Assembly: GCF_002846495.1 (NCBI RefSeq) | Contig: NZ_PJNE01000001.1 | Location: forward strand, 3,286,001 to 3,350,000 | DNA: 64,000 bases | Reading direction: 5' to 3' | Origin: Phycicoccus duodecadis | GTDB lineage: Bacteria; Actinomycetota; Actinomycetes; Actinomycetales; Dermatophilaceae | Part shown: positions 9,134-17,127 of the stretch, piece by piece | Layout: each line of letters opens with the position of its first letter | Numbering within the stretch: the stretch's first letter is position 1 | Program-made: the position numbers and the translations under genes | Notes under the pieces: generated by a model | What the model saw: the letters and a program-made list of their open reading frames with translations, nothing else | Told to the model about the DNA's origin: nothing | The model's database searches: none

Positions 9134-10930
9134 TCAGCCACCTCCGGTGATGACGTGGTCGATGAGGGCGGGCAGCGCGCGCGCGAGGAGGGCGCTGTCG
9201 AACGGGGTGCGCGGGTGACCGCCGGCGAGCAGCGCGTGGGCGTAGAGCGCCTCGAGGGCCAGGCGCTGCAGCGTGGGGTCGGCGCCGGCCAGGCGGCGCA
9301 CCGAGGGGTTGGCCGCGTTGAGCACGAAGGCGGGCCCGGCGGCCGTCGGGTCCGCGAGCGAGGCCAGGGCGGCGCCCCAGGGGCCGTCGGCCAGGCCGGC
9401 CAGGTCGGCCACCGAGCGCCGGTCGCGGTCGCGCTCGGCGGCGTCTCCGACGAGGAGCATCGCCTGCAGCGACTCCGGCCGGAACCGCCGCACGATGGGC
9501 TCGGCCTCGGCCCGTGCCAGCACCGCGCGGGCGACGTCGAGGAGCGGGAGGAACACCGCCTCCGCGTCGGCGTCGAGACGGTCGACGTGCGTGGTGAGCT
9601 CCTCGGGCGGCATCCGGCGTGACTCGGCACCGGGGGTGCGGGCCACGAACCGCTCGACGATGGCCGCGTCGTAGGCGTAGCCGGCGTTGAGGACCGGGAT
9701 GCCCTGCGCGGCCGCGACCGTGGCCACCTGGCGGAAGTGCTCGAGCGTGTCGACGTAGGTGATGATCCGCTGCTGGGCGGCGAACTCGGTGAGGGTCGCG
9801 GTGCCCGTGGTGGTCTCCCACGGCAGCACGTCGGCGACGACGTCGAGCATGGCGTCGTCCTGCGCCGCCATCGCCTTCGCCCCGAGGTGGTGCACCGCGA
9901 AGAACGCCTGGGCGCGCGGCCGGTCGGTGGCCGCCATCCGCAGCAGCCACGTGCGCAGCTGGGCGCCGAGCCGGTCGCGCACGGCGTCGAGGGTCGCGTC
10001 GGTGCGCAGGGCCTCCCGTGAGGCGGTGAGCCCGAGCCCCGACACGTCGACGACCGCGCGGACGAACGTCGCCCAGGGCGGTAGCAGGTCGTGGTCGTTC
10101 TCGGTCACGAGCATCCGCTGGGCGTACACGCGGGCCGTGGGGCGCGCGGCCGAGGCGGTCGGGACGACGTACGCGTACCCCCGCAGCCCCGTCGCCGGGT
10201 CGGCCAGCGGCACCACGTCGAGGGGCGCGAAGCCGAGGACGTCCTGGCACCAGGCCGCCGCCCGGCCGAGCAGCGGGGCGCCGTCGGCCTCCTCCCACGG
10301 GAAGCGGGCGCGGGCGCAGCGCACCGGCCCGTCGGCCGTCTCGACCACGAGGTCGACGTCGAGGTGGCGGGCGTAGGTGGCGACCAGGCGGAGCACGGAG
10401 GCGGCCCGCAGGAGCTCGGCGGCGCTCCCGCGGGGGGCGAGCGACACCGTGGTGCCGGGGGTCCCTCTGGCGGTGGTGCGCTCGAGGGTGTAGCCGCCGT
10501 CGTCGCGCCCGCGCCAGCGCACCGCGTGGGCGGCGCCGGCCGTCTCGGTCTCGACCGCGATCTCGTCGGTGACCAGGAAGCACGAGAGCAGCCCGATGCC
10601 GAAGCGGCCCAGGTAGGAGTCGCGCGCCATCCCCAGGGCGTCGCGCTTGGTCGAGGCCCCGATGGTCGACAGGGCCGTGCGGACCCCGTGCTCGTCGAGC
10701 CCGATGCCCGCGTCGACGACGTGCAGCCGGCCGTCGGCGGAGACGTCGGCCGGCACGACCCGCACCGTGGCCGGAGCGGACGGGTCGTGCTCGCGGCGGG
10801 CCGTGGAGGCGTCGACGGCGTTCTGCACCAGCTCGCGCAGGTACACCCGCGGGCTCGAGTACAGGTGGTGCGAGAGGAGGTCGACGACCCCCCGCAGGTC
10901 GACGTGGAACACCTCGTCCGCCTCGGCCAT
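9134..10930 (-). CDS. Divergent HSP90-family (HtpG-like) ATPase
   Basis: 598 residues. The N-terminal GHKL ATPase is clear: LRELVQNAVDA (residues 31-41, Glu33 and Asn37 matching the HSP90 catalytic Glu and Mg-binding Asn), DAGIGLDEHG (from residue 73), STKRDALG, and GRFGIGLLS (108-116). The middle domain carries an HSP90-like arginine region (SREALRTDATLD). It is shorter and more divergent than canonical HtpG (about 625-630), and the C-terminal third is weakly conserved. It forms a two-gene unit with the TPR protein. The family call is secure; it is probably a specialised paralogue rather than the housekeeping HtpG, and its clients are unknown. Confidence 0.88.
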   Translation of the reverse strand: MAEADEVFHVDLRGVVDLLSHHLYSSPRVYLRELVQNAVDASTARREHDPSAPATVRVVPADVSADGRLHVVDAGIGLDEHGVRTALSTIGASTKRDALGMARDSYLGRFGIGLLSCFLVTDEIAVETETAGAAHAVRWRGRDDGGYTLERTTARGTPGTTVSLAPRGSAAELLRAASVLRLVATYARHLDVDLVVETADGPVRCARARFPWEEADGAPLLGRAAAWCQDVLGFAPLDVVPLADPATGLRGYAYVVPTASAARPTARVYAQRMLVTENDHDLLPPWATFVRAVVDVSGLGLTASREALRTDATLDAVRDRLGAQLRTWLLRMAATDRPRAQAFFAVHHLGAKAMAAQDDAMLDVVADVLPWETTTGTATLTEFAAQQRIITYVDTLEHFRQVATVAAAQGIPVLNAGYAYDAAIVERFVARTPGAESRRMPPEELTTHVDRLDADAEAVFLPLLDVARAVLARAEAEPIVRRFRPESLQAMLLVGDAAERDRDRRSVADLAGLADGPWGAALASLADPTAAGPAFVLNAANPSVRRLAGADPTLQRLALEALYAHALLAGGHPRTPFDSALLARALPALIDHVITGGG

Positions 10931-11019
10931 GCCTCGATCGAACCAGATGGCGGCCCTCGGTGGGGTGCCGCTGACGCCCGGTCGGGCCCAGAACGGCCGG
11001 TGTGGTCCACGATGGGAGC

Positions 11020-11046
11020 GTGAGCGACGCGAAGGTGGCCCGGTGA
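11020..11046 (+). CDS. Possible eight-codon leader peptide before the sigma-like gene
   Basis: GTG followed by seven codons and a TGA that overlaps the GTG of the next gene as GTGA. CACGAT lies exactly six bases before this GTG, the spacing of the leaderless promoters seen elsewhere in the window. The encoded peptide would be VSDAKVAR. It may only be chance, or the transcript may start here and feed ribosomes by coupling into the downstream start, which also has its own GAAGG at a good distance. Confidence 0.25.
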   Translation: MSDAKVAR

Positions 11047-12809
11047 CCGGGGAGGGCGCGCGCCGTCGCCGCGACGACGTCGCCGACTTCCTCCAGTTCG
11101 CCGCCGCCCGCCAGACCCCGGTCCTGCGGGCCGCGACCGTGGTGGCCCGCGATCCTCGGGCCGCGCACGAGGCGGCGGTGCGCACCCTGGCCGCGCTCGC
11201 CGCCGACTGGCCCCGGGTGCGCGAGGAGGGGCCGGAGGGCCACCTGCGCCGCCGGCTCTACCGCGAGGCCCTGGCCGTGGCGCCGCCGGCACCCGAGACC
11301 CTCGCCGGCGGCGACCCCGGGCCGGCCGAGGGGGCGGAGGCGCGCCGGTCCGCGGCGGGCCGGGTCCTGGACGTCCTCCCGCCCCGGGCGCGGGCGGTCG
11401 CGGCGCTGCGCTGGCTCGACGACCGGGCCGACACCGCGACGGCCGAGATCCTGGGCGTGCCGGTGGAGCAGGTCCACGACGACGCGGTGCTCGTGCTGGC
11501 GCGGCTCGGCGCGGTCGACGAACGGCCGGAGCCCCGCCCGGCGACCGAGGACGAGGCGCGCGACCTGCTCGAGCTCGTGGCCGAGGCCGTCCCCGACGCC
11601 GACCTCGGCCCGGAGGCGGTGGAGGCCGCGCGGGCGCGACGGCGCACGACCCGGCGCCGGGTGGTGCTGGCGGGCGGGGCCGTCGTGGCCGCCGGGGCGA
11701 CGGCGCTCGCGCTTCGGCCCTCCGGCACGCCGGTCCGCCCTCGTCCGTCGCCCACCTCGCCCCTGGCCGAGGGCCGGCTCCCCGAGGTGCCGCTGGCCGG
11801 CGCCACGGTGCACCTGGCGCCGGCGCCCGACGACGAGCCGTCCCTCCCGCCCTACCCCGACGCCGCCGAGCTGGCCCTGCCCGAGCGGCTCGGCCCCGGG
11901 CGCGACGCGCTCGAGGCGCTCTCGCCCGCCGGCACCCGGGCGTCGGTGCGGGCGGTCTTCCTGCTGCGCGTCGACGTCGACCGCTACCAGCCGGCGGTGT
12001 TCCTGCCCCGGCAGACCCCTGCGCCGCTGCTGGTGTCGATGGCGCCGCTACGGAGCACCACCGACCCCGACGGCAACCGTGGCTACCCGCTGGGCCCCCG
12101 GGCGATCGACGACGACCGGCACCGCGTCGCCTTCGCCCAGCCGGGCGGCGTGGTGGTGCTCGAGCTGCGCAGCGCGAGGGCCCACCGCTACCCGGTGCCC
12201 GAGCAGCACCTCACCGGTGCCGGCTGGGCCAACGACGGCCGCACGGTGGTCGCCACGGGGGGCAAGGACAACTGGCTCGTCGACACGCGCACCGGGGAGG
12301 TGTCGAGCACGATCCTGCCCGTGAACGCCGGGTTCGCCGACCTCCAGGCGCTCGAGGGGGGCACCGTGGTACGCGGGTTCTCCGGCCGCGGCACCATCGT
12401 CGACACCACCTCGGTCGACGGGCCCGCGCTCGAGGTGCAGGGCAGCTGCGTGTCCAACACCGAGGGCTGGACGTGCGGGGCGGTCTACCTCGGGCCGGTG
12501 CCGAGCACCGGCGGCCGGCAGCAGGGCCTGGCCGCCGTGCAGCGCGACGGGCGGCCCCGGCTGCGCATCCTGGCCGCGTCGACGGCACGCGGGGTGATGG
12601 CCGAGGCCTACCGGCCGCTGGGCTGGGGGCCGCGCGACACCGCCCTGCTGGAGTCGCTCTCGACCGACGAGAGCGGTCGGCCGGTGCTGCGGCTGCTGGC
12701 CTGGGACGTCATCGAGGCGCGCCTCTACCGGGTGGCGACCGTGACCACCCCGGCCTACCCGGCCGACGGGGCGTCGGACGACCCGTTCACCGGCGTCTGG
12801 GCCCTCTGA
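11043..12809 (+). CDS. Membrane-anchored protein with sigma-factor-like N-terminus and extracytoplasmic beta-propeller-like domain
   Basis: 588 residues in three parts. Residues 10-75 resemble a degenerate ECF sigma region 2 of the SigE type; residues 108-157 (VLDVLPPRARAVAALRW ... LGVPVEQVHDDAVLVLARL) align by eye with sigma-70 region 4. A basic stretch leads into a single transmembrane segment at about 206-225. The remaining 360 residues would be outside and hold repeated WD-like strands (for example GGVVVLELRS, GWANDGRTVVATGGKDNWLVDTRTGEV). The fusion suggests a sigma-like DNA-binding part tethered to an outside sensor; alternatively it is a decayed sigma fold kept as an anchor. The start is the GTG with GAAGG seven bases upstream. 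Confidence 0.72.
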   Translation: MTGEGARRRRDDVADFLQFAAARQTPVLRAATVVARDPRAAHEAAVRTLAALAADWPRVREEGPEGHLRRRLYREALAVAPPAPETLAGGDPGPAEGAEARRSAAGRVLDVLPPRARAVAALRWLDDRADTATAEILGVPVEQVHDDAVLVLARLGAVDERPEPRPATEDEARDLLELVAEAVPDADLGPEAVEAARARRRTTRRRVVLAGGAVVAAGATALALRPSGTPVRPRPSPTSPLAEGRLPEVPLAGATVHLAPAPDDEPSLPPYPDAAELALPERLGPGRDALEALSPAGTRASVRAVFLLRVDVDRYQPAVFLPRQTPAPLLVSMAPLRSTTDPDGNRGYPLGPRAIDDDRHRVAFAQPGGVVVLELRSARAHRYPVPEQHLTGAGWANDGRTVVATGGKDNWLVDTRTGEVSSTILPVNAGFADLQALEGGTVVRGFSGRGTIVDTTSVDGPALEVQGSCVSNTEGWTCGAVYLGPVPSTGGRQQGLAAVQRDGRPRLRILAASTARGVMAEAYRPLGWGPRDTALLESLSTDESGRPVLRLLAWDVIEARLYRVATVTTPAYPADGASDDPFTGVWAL

Positions 12810-12825
12810 GGCGTGGGGGCGGCGG

Positions 12826-13659
12826 TCAGCCGGGCTCGGGCCCGGTGGCGACCGGGCGCGCCGGGTCGGCCACCCACTCGCTCCACGAGCCGACGTAGGG
12901 GATGGCGTCGATACGGGCGGTGTGCAGGGCCAGGGCCATCTGGGCGGCGGTCACGCCCGAGCCGCAGCTGGTCCCGACCGGGGTGTCGCGGTGCACGCCG
13001 GCCTGCGCCGCCCGGGCCCGGATGCGGTCGGGCGGCAGGAAGGTGCCGTCGTCGGCCAGCAGCTCGGTCATCGGCAGGTTGACGGCGCCCGGGACGTGCC
13101 CGGCCACGGGGTCGATCGGCTCGACCTCACCGCGGTAGCGCTCGGCGGACCGGACGTCGAGGAGCACGCCCGCCCGCGCCATCTCGGCCGCGCTGGTCGG
13201 GCCGAGCACCGGCACCGACCCGGGGCGCACCGTGAGGGTGCCGGGGTGGGGCGCCGCAGGCTCGCTCGTGGCCGGGTGCCCCGCGCGCACCCAGGCCGCG
13301 AGGCCGCCGTCGAGGACCCGCACCTGCGGATGGGCGGCCCACCGCAGCACCCACCAGGCCCGGGCGGCCGACAGCGAGGTGCGCTGGTCGTAGACGACCA
13401 CCTCGGTGTCGTCGTCGAGCCCACAGGCACGCAGCGCCGCCTGGAGCACCTCGGGGTCGGGCAGCGGGTGCCGGCCGCGGTCGCCCGGAGGCCCCGCCAA
13501 GGCGGTGTCGAGGTCGAGGAACGGCGCACCCGGCAGGTGTGCCTCGGCGTAGAGCTCGCGCCCCGGCGTCCCCACGAGGTTGTACTGGACGTCGACGACG
13601 CGGACCTCCTCGCGGGCGAGGGCCACGGCCAGGTCGTCGGCGGAGATCAGCGCGCTCAC
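12826..13659 (-). CDS. 3-mercaptopyruvate/thiosulfate sulfurtransferase (two rhodanese domains)
   Basis: 277 residues, tandem rhodanese domains. The first (about 1-130) has VVVYDQ where an active rhodanese has cysteine, so it is the usual inactive copy. The second (about 150-275) has the active-site loop SCGSGVTA; the CGSGVTA form is that of SseA-type 3-mercaptopyruvate sulfurtransferases rather than of thiosulfate-specific enzymes. It would move sulfane sulfur to thiols or cyanide in the cytoplasm. It is convergent with the sigma-like gene (16 bases apart). The start is a GTG with GGATGG just upstream; a longer N-terminus has no family match. Confidence 0.87.
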   Translation of the reverse strand: MSALISADDLAVALAREEVRVVDVQYNLVGTPGRELYAEAHLPGAPFLDLDTALAGPPGDRGRHPLPDPEVLQAALRACGLDDDTEVVVYDQRTSLSAARAWWVLRWAAHPQVRVLDGGLAAWVRAGHPATSEPAAPHPGTLTVRPGSVPVLGPTSAAEMARAGVLLDVRSAERYRGEVEPIDPVAGHVPGAVNLPMTELLADDGTFLPPDRIRARAAQAGVHRDTPVGTSCGSGVTAAQMALALHTARIDAIPYVGSWSEWVADPARPVATGPEPG

Positions 13660-13708
13660 GCCGCCATCCAACCACCGGGCCGCCCCCCGCCCCGCCGCAC
13701 GTGGCGGG

Positions 13709-14317
13709 TCAGCGCCGGACCCGGTAACGGACGTGGACCGCACCGGGGGAGGCCTCGACCTCGACCGGCTCCAGCCCGACATCCGCGAGGTCGGGCGTGA
13801 GCAGCGGCTCGCCGGCGCCCAGAGCCACCGGGATGTGGTCGAGCGTGAGCCCGTCGAGCTCGCCGGCCGCCAGGGCCTGCCGCACGGCGGAGGCGCCCCC
13901 CGCGATGTCGACGTCGCCGTCACCGGCCGCACGCGCGGCGGCCAGGGCCTGCGGCAGACCGCCCGTGACGAAGTGGAACGTGGTCCCGCCCTCCATCTCC
14001 AGCGGTGGCCGGGCGTGGTGCGTCAGGACGAACACCGGTGCGTGGTAGGGCGGCTCGTCGCCCCACCACCCGCGCCACTCCTCCTGCGACTCCCACGGCC
14101 CGCGCACCGGGCCGAACATGTTGCGTCCCATCACGTAGGCCCCGCGGGGCCGCAGCAGCCGCTCGGTCCAGGCGCGGTCCACCGGGTGCAGGTCGTCGTC
14201 GATGTGCCAGTGGTGCAGCGAGAAGCCGCCGCGGCCGAGCGGGTCCTCGCGGCTCTGGTCGGCGCCGGCGACGAAGCCGTCGAGCGAGACGGAGAGGTGG
14301 GCGGTGGTGAAGGTCAT
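13709..14317 (-). CDS. Dihydrofolate reductase-family protein (RibD C-terminal-like)
   Basis: 202 residues. The N-terminus TTAHLSVSLDGFVAGAD is the family signature, followed by AYVMGRNMFG, VFVLTHH and DIAGGASAVRQAL, the NADPH-binding pattern of the RibD C-terminal / DHFR-like superfamily. Many stand-alone members are NADPH-dependent reductases of unknown substrate. It is divergent from the alpha/beta hydrolase. It is not FolA; the substrate cannot be read from the sequence. Confidence 0.82.
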   Translation of the reverse strand: MTFTTAHLSVSLDGFVAGADQSREDPLGRGGFSLHHWHIDDDLHPVDRAWTERLLRPRGAYVMGRNMFGPVRGPWESQEEWRGWWGDEPPYHAPVFVLTHHARPPLEMEGGTTFHFVTGGLPQALAAARAAGDGDVDIAGGASAVRQALAAGELDGLTLDHIPVALGAGEPLLTPDLADVGLEPVEVEASPGAVHVRYRVRR

Positions 14318-14371
14318 GCACCAGTAGACCGCAGCGACGGCGCGGAATCGTCGGTGCGCGAGAATGGCGGG

Positions 14372-15172
14372 ATGGCCCGCCGCGTCCGCCTCGTGCTGCT
14401 GCACGGGTCGCAGGTCAACCGGGCGGTGTGGTCGCGCTACACCCACTACCTCGGCCCCGACGTCGAGGTCGTGGCCCCCGACCTGCCGGCGCACGGCGCC
14501 CGCCGCGGCGAGGACTTCACCTGGGCGGCCGCGCTGGCCACGGTCGACGACGCCGTCGGGCCCGACGACGGCACCCCCGTCGTGCTGGCCGGGCACAGCC
14601 TGGGCGGCTACCTCGCGCTGGCCTGGGCGTCACGCCACCCGCGGCGGCTGTCGGGCCTGGCGCTGCTCGGGGCGTCGGCGGTTCCCACCGGCCTCGGCGC
14701 GCTGGTGTACCGCGGCCTGGCCCGGGTCGAGCAGCGGCTCGGGGCCGACCGGATGGCGCGCGCGCTGGACCGCGAGTTCGACGCCCTCCTGCCCCCGGCC
14801 TTCGCCGCGGCGGTCAAGGAGGCGGGCTACGGCTTCGACGGCATCCCCGCCGCGTGGGCCGCCGTGATGGGGGAGTGCCGGCCCGGGATGCTGCGCGAGG
14901 TCACCGCCCCGGTGCTGCTCGTGAACGGCCAGCTCGACCAGCTCCGGGTCGACGTGCCGCGCTTCCGCCGGGCCGCCCGGTCGGCGCCGTGGGTGCGGGT
15001 GGTCACGGTGCCGCGCGGGCTGCACGTGGTGCCGCTGACGCATCCGGCCCAGGTCGCCGCCGCGCTCTGGGAGCTCGTGGTGTGGGCCCGCGCCGAGGCC
15101 GAGGAGGAGGGGCTCGGCCACGCCCGATTCACGCCCGGCCGCCCGCTCGGGGGAGAATGGACGCCGCCATGA
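14372..15172 (+). CDS. Alpha/beta hydrolase
   Basis: 266 residues. Oxyanion region LLHGSQVN near the N-terminus, nucleophile elbow GHSLGG at about residue 73, a lid region at about 105-165, an acid in LVNGQLDQLR and the catalytic histidine in GLHVVPL. This is the complete triad of the fold; the substrate is unknown. GAGAAT lies six bases before the ATG, so the mRNA is probably leaderless. The stop overlaps the preferred dusB start as ATGA, so it is co-translated with a tRNA-modifying enzyme without obvious functional link. Confidence 0.85.
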   Translation: MARRVRLVLLHGSQVNRAVWSRYTHYLGPDVEVVAPDLPAHGARRGEDFTWAAALATVDDAVGPDDGTPVVLAGHSLGGYLALAWASRHPRRLSGLALLGASAVPTGLGALVYRGLARVEQRLGADRMARALDREFDALLPPAFAAAVKEAGYGFDGIPAAWAAVMGECRPGMLREVTAPVLLVNGQLDQLRVDVPRFRRAARSAPWVRVVTVPRGLHVVPLTHPAQVAAALWELVVWARAEAEEEGLGHARFTPGRPLGGEWTPP

Positions 15173-16386
15173 CGACCACCGCCCCCGCCCCCACGCCCAC
15201 CCCGGTGCTGCCCCCGCTGCAGATCGGGCGCCACGTCATCGGCTCACCCGTGGTGCTGGCGCCGATGGCCGGCATCACCAACCGCGCCTTCCGCCGGCTC
15301 TGCCGCGAGTACGGCACGGCCGGGCTCGAGGCCGGCGGCGCGTCGGGGGCCAGCAGCCTCTACGTCGCCGAGATGGTGACCACGCGCGCCCTGGTCGAGC
15401 GCAACGCCGAGACGCTGCGCCTCATCTCGCACGACCCCGACGAGCAGCCCCGGTCGGTGCAGCTGTACTCGGTCGACCCCGCCACGGCCGGCCTGGCCGC
15501 GCGGATGCTCGTCACCGAGGACCGCGCCGACCACATCGACCTCAACTTCGGCTGCCCGGTCCCCAAGGTCACCCGCAAGGGCGGCGGCGCGGCGCTGCCG
15601 TGGAAGACCGAGCTGTTCCGCGGCATCGTGCGGGCCGTCGTCCGCGAGGCGTCGGCGTACGACGTGCCGGTCACCGTGAAGATGCGCGTGGGCATCGACG
15701 CCGACCACGTCACGTACCTCGACGCCGGCCGCATCGCCGAGGCCGAGGGCGTGGCCGCCGTGGCCCTGCACGCGCGCACCGCCGCCCAGGCCTACTCGGG
15801 GCAGGCCGACTGGTCGGCGATCGCCCGGCTCAAGGAGGCCGTGGCCTCCGTCCCGGTGCTCGGCAACGGCGACATCTGGTCGGCCGAGGACGCGCTCGCG
15901 ATGGTGGCGCGCACCGGTTGCGACGGTGTCGTGGTGGGGCGCGGGTGCCTGGGGCGGCCGTGGTTGTTCACCGACCTCGCGGCGGCCTTCGCGGGCTCCG
16001 ACGCGCGGGTCACGCCCGGGCTGCGCGAGGTCACCGAGACCCTCCGGCGCCATGCGCGCTACCTGGTCGAGTTCTACGACGGCGACGAGGGGCGGGGCTG
16101 TCGCGACATCCGCAAGCACATCGCCTGGTACCTGAAGGGGTTCCCGGCCGGCTCCGAGGTGCGCCACCGGCTCGCGCTCGTCGACAGCCTCCAGGCCCTC
16201 GACGACCTCATCGGCGGGATGGAGCTCGACGCGCGGTGGCCCGGGGAGCCCGCCGAGGGCCAGCGCGGACGCGCCGGCTCGCCCCGGGTCGTGGCCCTGC
16301 CCGAGCACTGGCTGCGCTCGCGCGAGCTCGACGACGCCCAGCGCGCCCAGGTGGCCCAGGCCGAGCTCAGCGTCTCCGGCGGCTGA
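15169..16386 (+). CDS. dusB: tRNA-dihydrouridine synthase DusB
   Basis: 405 residues, FMN-dependent reductase that makes dihydrouridine in tRNA. Visible are APMAGITNRAFRRLCREYG at the FMN end, the catalytic cysteine in DLNFGCPVPKVTRKGGGAAL, VKMRVG, VALHART, NGDIWSAEDA and VGRGCLGRPWLF, all typical. The C-terminal helical RNA-binding part starts near residue 290. I chose the ATG in the ATGA overlap with the hydrolase; an in-frame ATG twelve bases earlier (15157) is also possible because neither has an ideally placed ribosome site. Confidence 0.93.
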   Translation: MTTTAPAPTPTPVLPPLQIGRHVIGSPVVLAPMAGITNRAFRRLCREYGTAGLEAGGASGASSLYVAEMVTTRALVERNAETLRLISHDPDEQPRSVQLYSVDPATAGLAARMLVTEDRADHIDLNFGCPVPKVTRKGGGAALPWKTELFRGIVRAVVREASAYDVPVTVKMRVGIDADHVTYLDAGRIAEAEGVAAVALHARTAAQAYSGQADWSAIARLKEAVASVPVLGNGDIWSAEDALAMVARTGCDGVVVGRGCLGRPWLFTDLAAAFAGSDARVTPGLREVTETLRRHARYLVEFYDGDEGRGCRDIRKHIAWYLKGFPAGSEVRHRLALVDSLQALDDLIGGMELDARWPGEPAEGQRGRAGSPRVVALPEHWLRSRELDDAQRAQVAQAELSVSGG

Positions 16387-16454
16387 CGCCCGCGCATCCG
16401 CCTCGGCGCTCTCGGGGGCGGCCGTCCGTCGGTGGGTCTCGCTAGCCTCGGGGT

Positions 16455-17123
16455 GTGAGCGAGCGGATCGGGACCCCGGGCGGCACGCCCGAGCGACCGG
16501 CGCTGTTCTTCCGCGACGGCGCCGAGTTCGGGCGCTGGCTGGCGGCCCACCACGACACCGCGACCGAGCTCTGGATGGGCCTGTACAAGAAGGCTTCCGG
16601 CAAGGGCGGCATCACCTGGGCCGAGGCCGTGCGCGAAGCCCTCTGCTGGGGCTGGATCGACTCCCGGGCCGAACGGGTCGACGACGACGCCCGCCGGCAG
16701 CGCTGGACCCCCCGCAAGGCCGGCAGCACCTGGTCCACCGTCAACATCGACGCCGTCGCCGAGCTCACCGCGCAGGGCCGGATGCAGCCGCCCGGCCTCG
16801 CGGCCTTCGAGCGCCGCCGCGAGGACCGCAGCGGCATCTACGCCTACGAGACCCGCACCCTCGAGCTGCCCGAGCACTACGCCGCCCTGCTGGCCGCCGA
16901 CCCCGCCGCCACCGCGTTCTGGCACGTCGCCACCCCGGGCTACCGCAAGGTCGTCGTCAACTGGGTGCTCACCGCCAAGCAGGCTGCCACCCGCGACCGG
17001 AGGATGGCCCAGCTGGTCGCCGACTGCGCCGCCGGCCGGATGGTGAAGCTCCAGCGCTACGGCACCCCGCCGACCTGGGTGGCCCGGGCCGCCGCCGCCG
17101 CGGAGGCGGCCCGCCTAGGGTGA
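16455..17123 (+). CDS. YdeI/OmpD-associated family protein
   Basis: 222 residues. The N-terminal pattern LFFRDGAEFGRWLAAHHDTATELWMGLYKKASGKGGITWAEAV is summarised by the motifs LFFRDGAEF, LWMGLYKKASG and EALCWGWIDS, and the later segment RWTPRKAGSTWSTVN with ALPEHY-like LELPEHYAALLA is characteristic of the YdeI family. The function is poorly known; members have been linked to antimicrobial peptide stress. TAGCCT lies exactly six bases before the GTG, predicting a leaderless transcript. Confidence 0.85.
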   Translation: MSERIGTPGGTPERPALFFRDGAEFGRWLAAHHDTATELWMGLYKKASGKGGITWAEAVREALCWGWIDSRAERVDDDARRQRWTPRKAGSTWSTVNIDAVAELTAQGRMQPPGLAAFERRREDRSGIYAYETRTLELPEHYAALLAADPAATAFWHVATPGYRKVVVNWVLTAKQAATRDRRMAQLVADCAAGRMVKLQRYGTPPTWVARAAAAAEAARLG

Positions 17124-17127
17124 GCCC

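Noticed and set aside
6821..9622. Long plus-strand frame opposite the TPR and HSP90 genes
   Set aside because: Low-complexity Gly/Arg/Val composition with no domain; mirror image of the coding strand.
7788..11813. Very long open frame on the minus strand (more than 1300 codons) across the TPR, HSP90 and sigma-like genes
   Set aside because: It is arginine/proline/glycine-rich and out of frame with the real genes; such frames are expected from high-GC codon bias.
15157..15168. Earlier ATG for dusB giving four more residues
   Set aside because: Possible, but the ATGA overlap at 15169 is the commoner arrangement here; kept only as an alternative.
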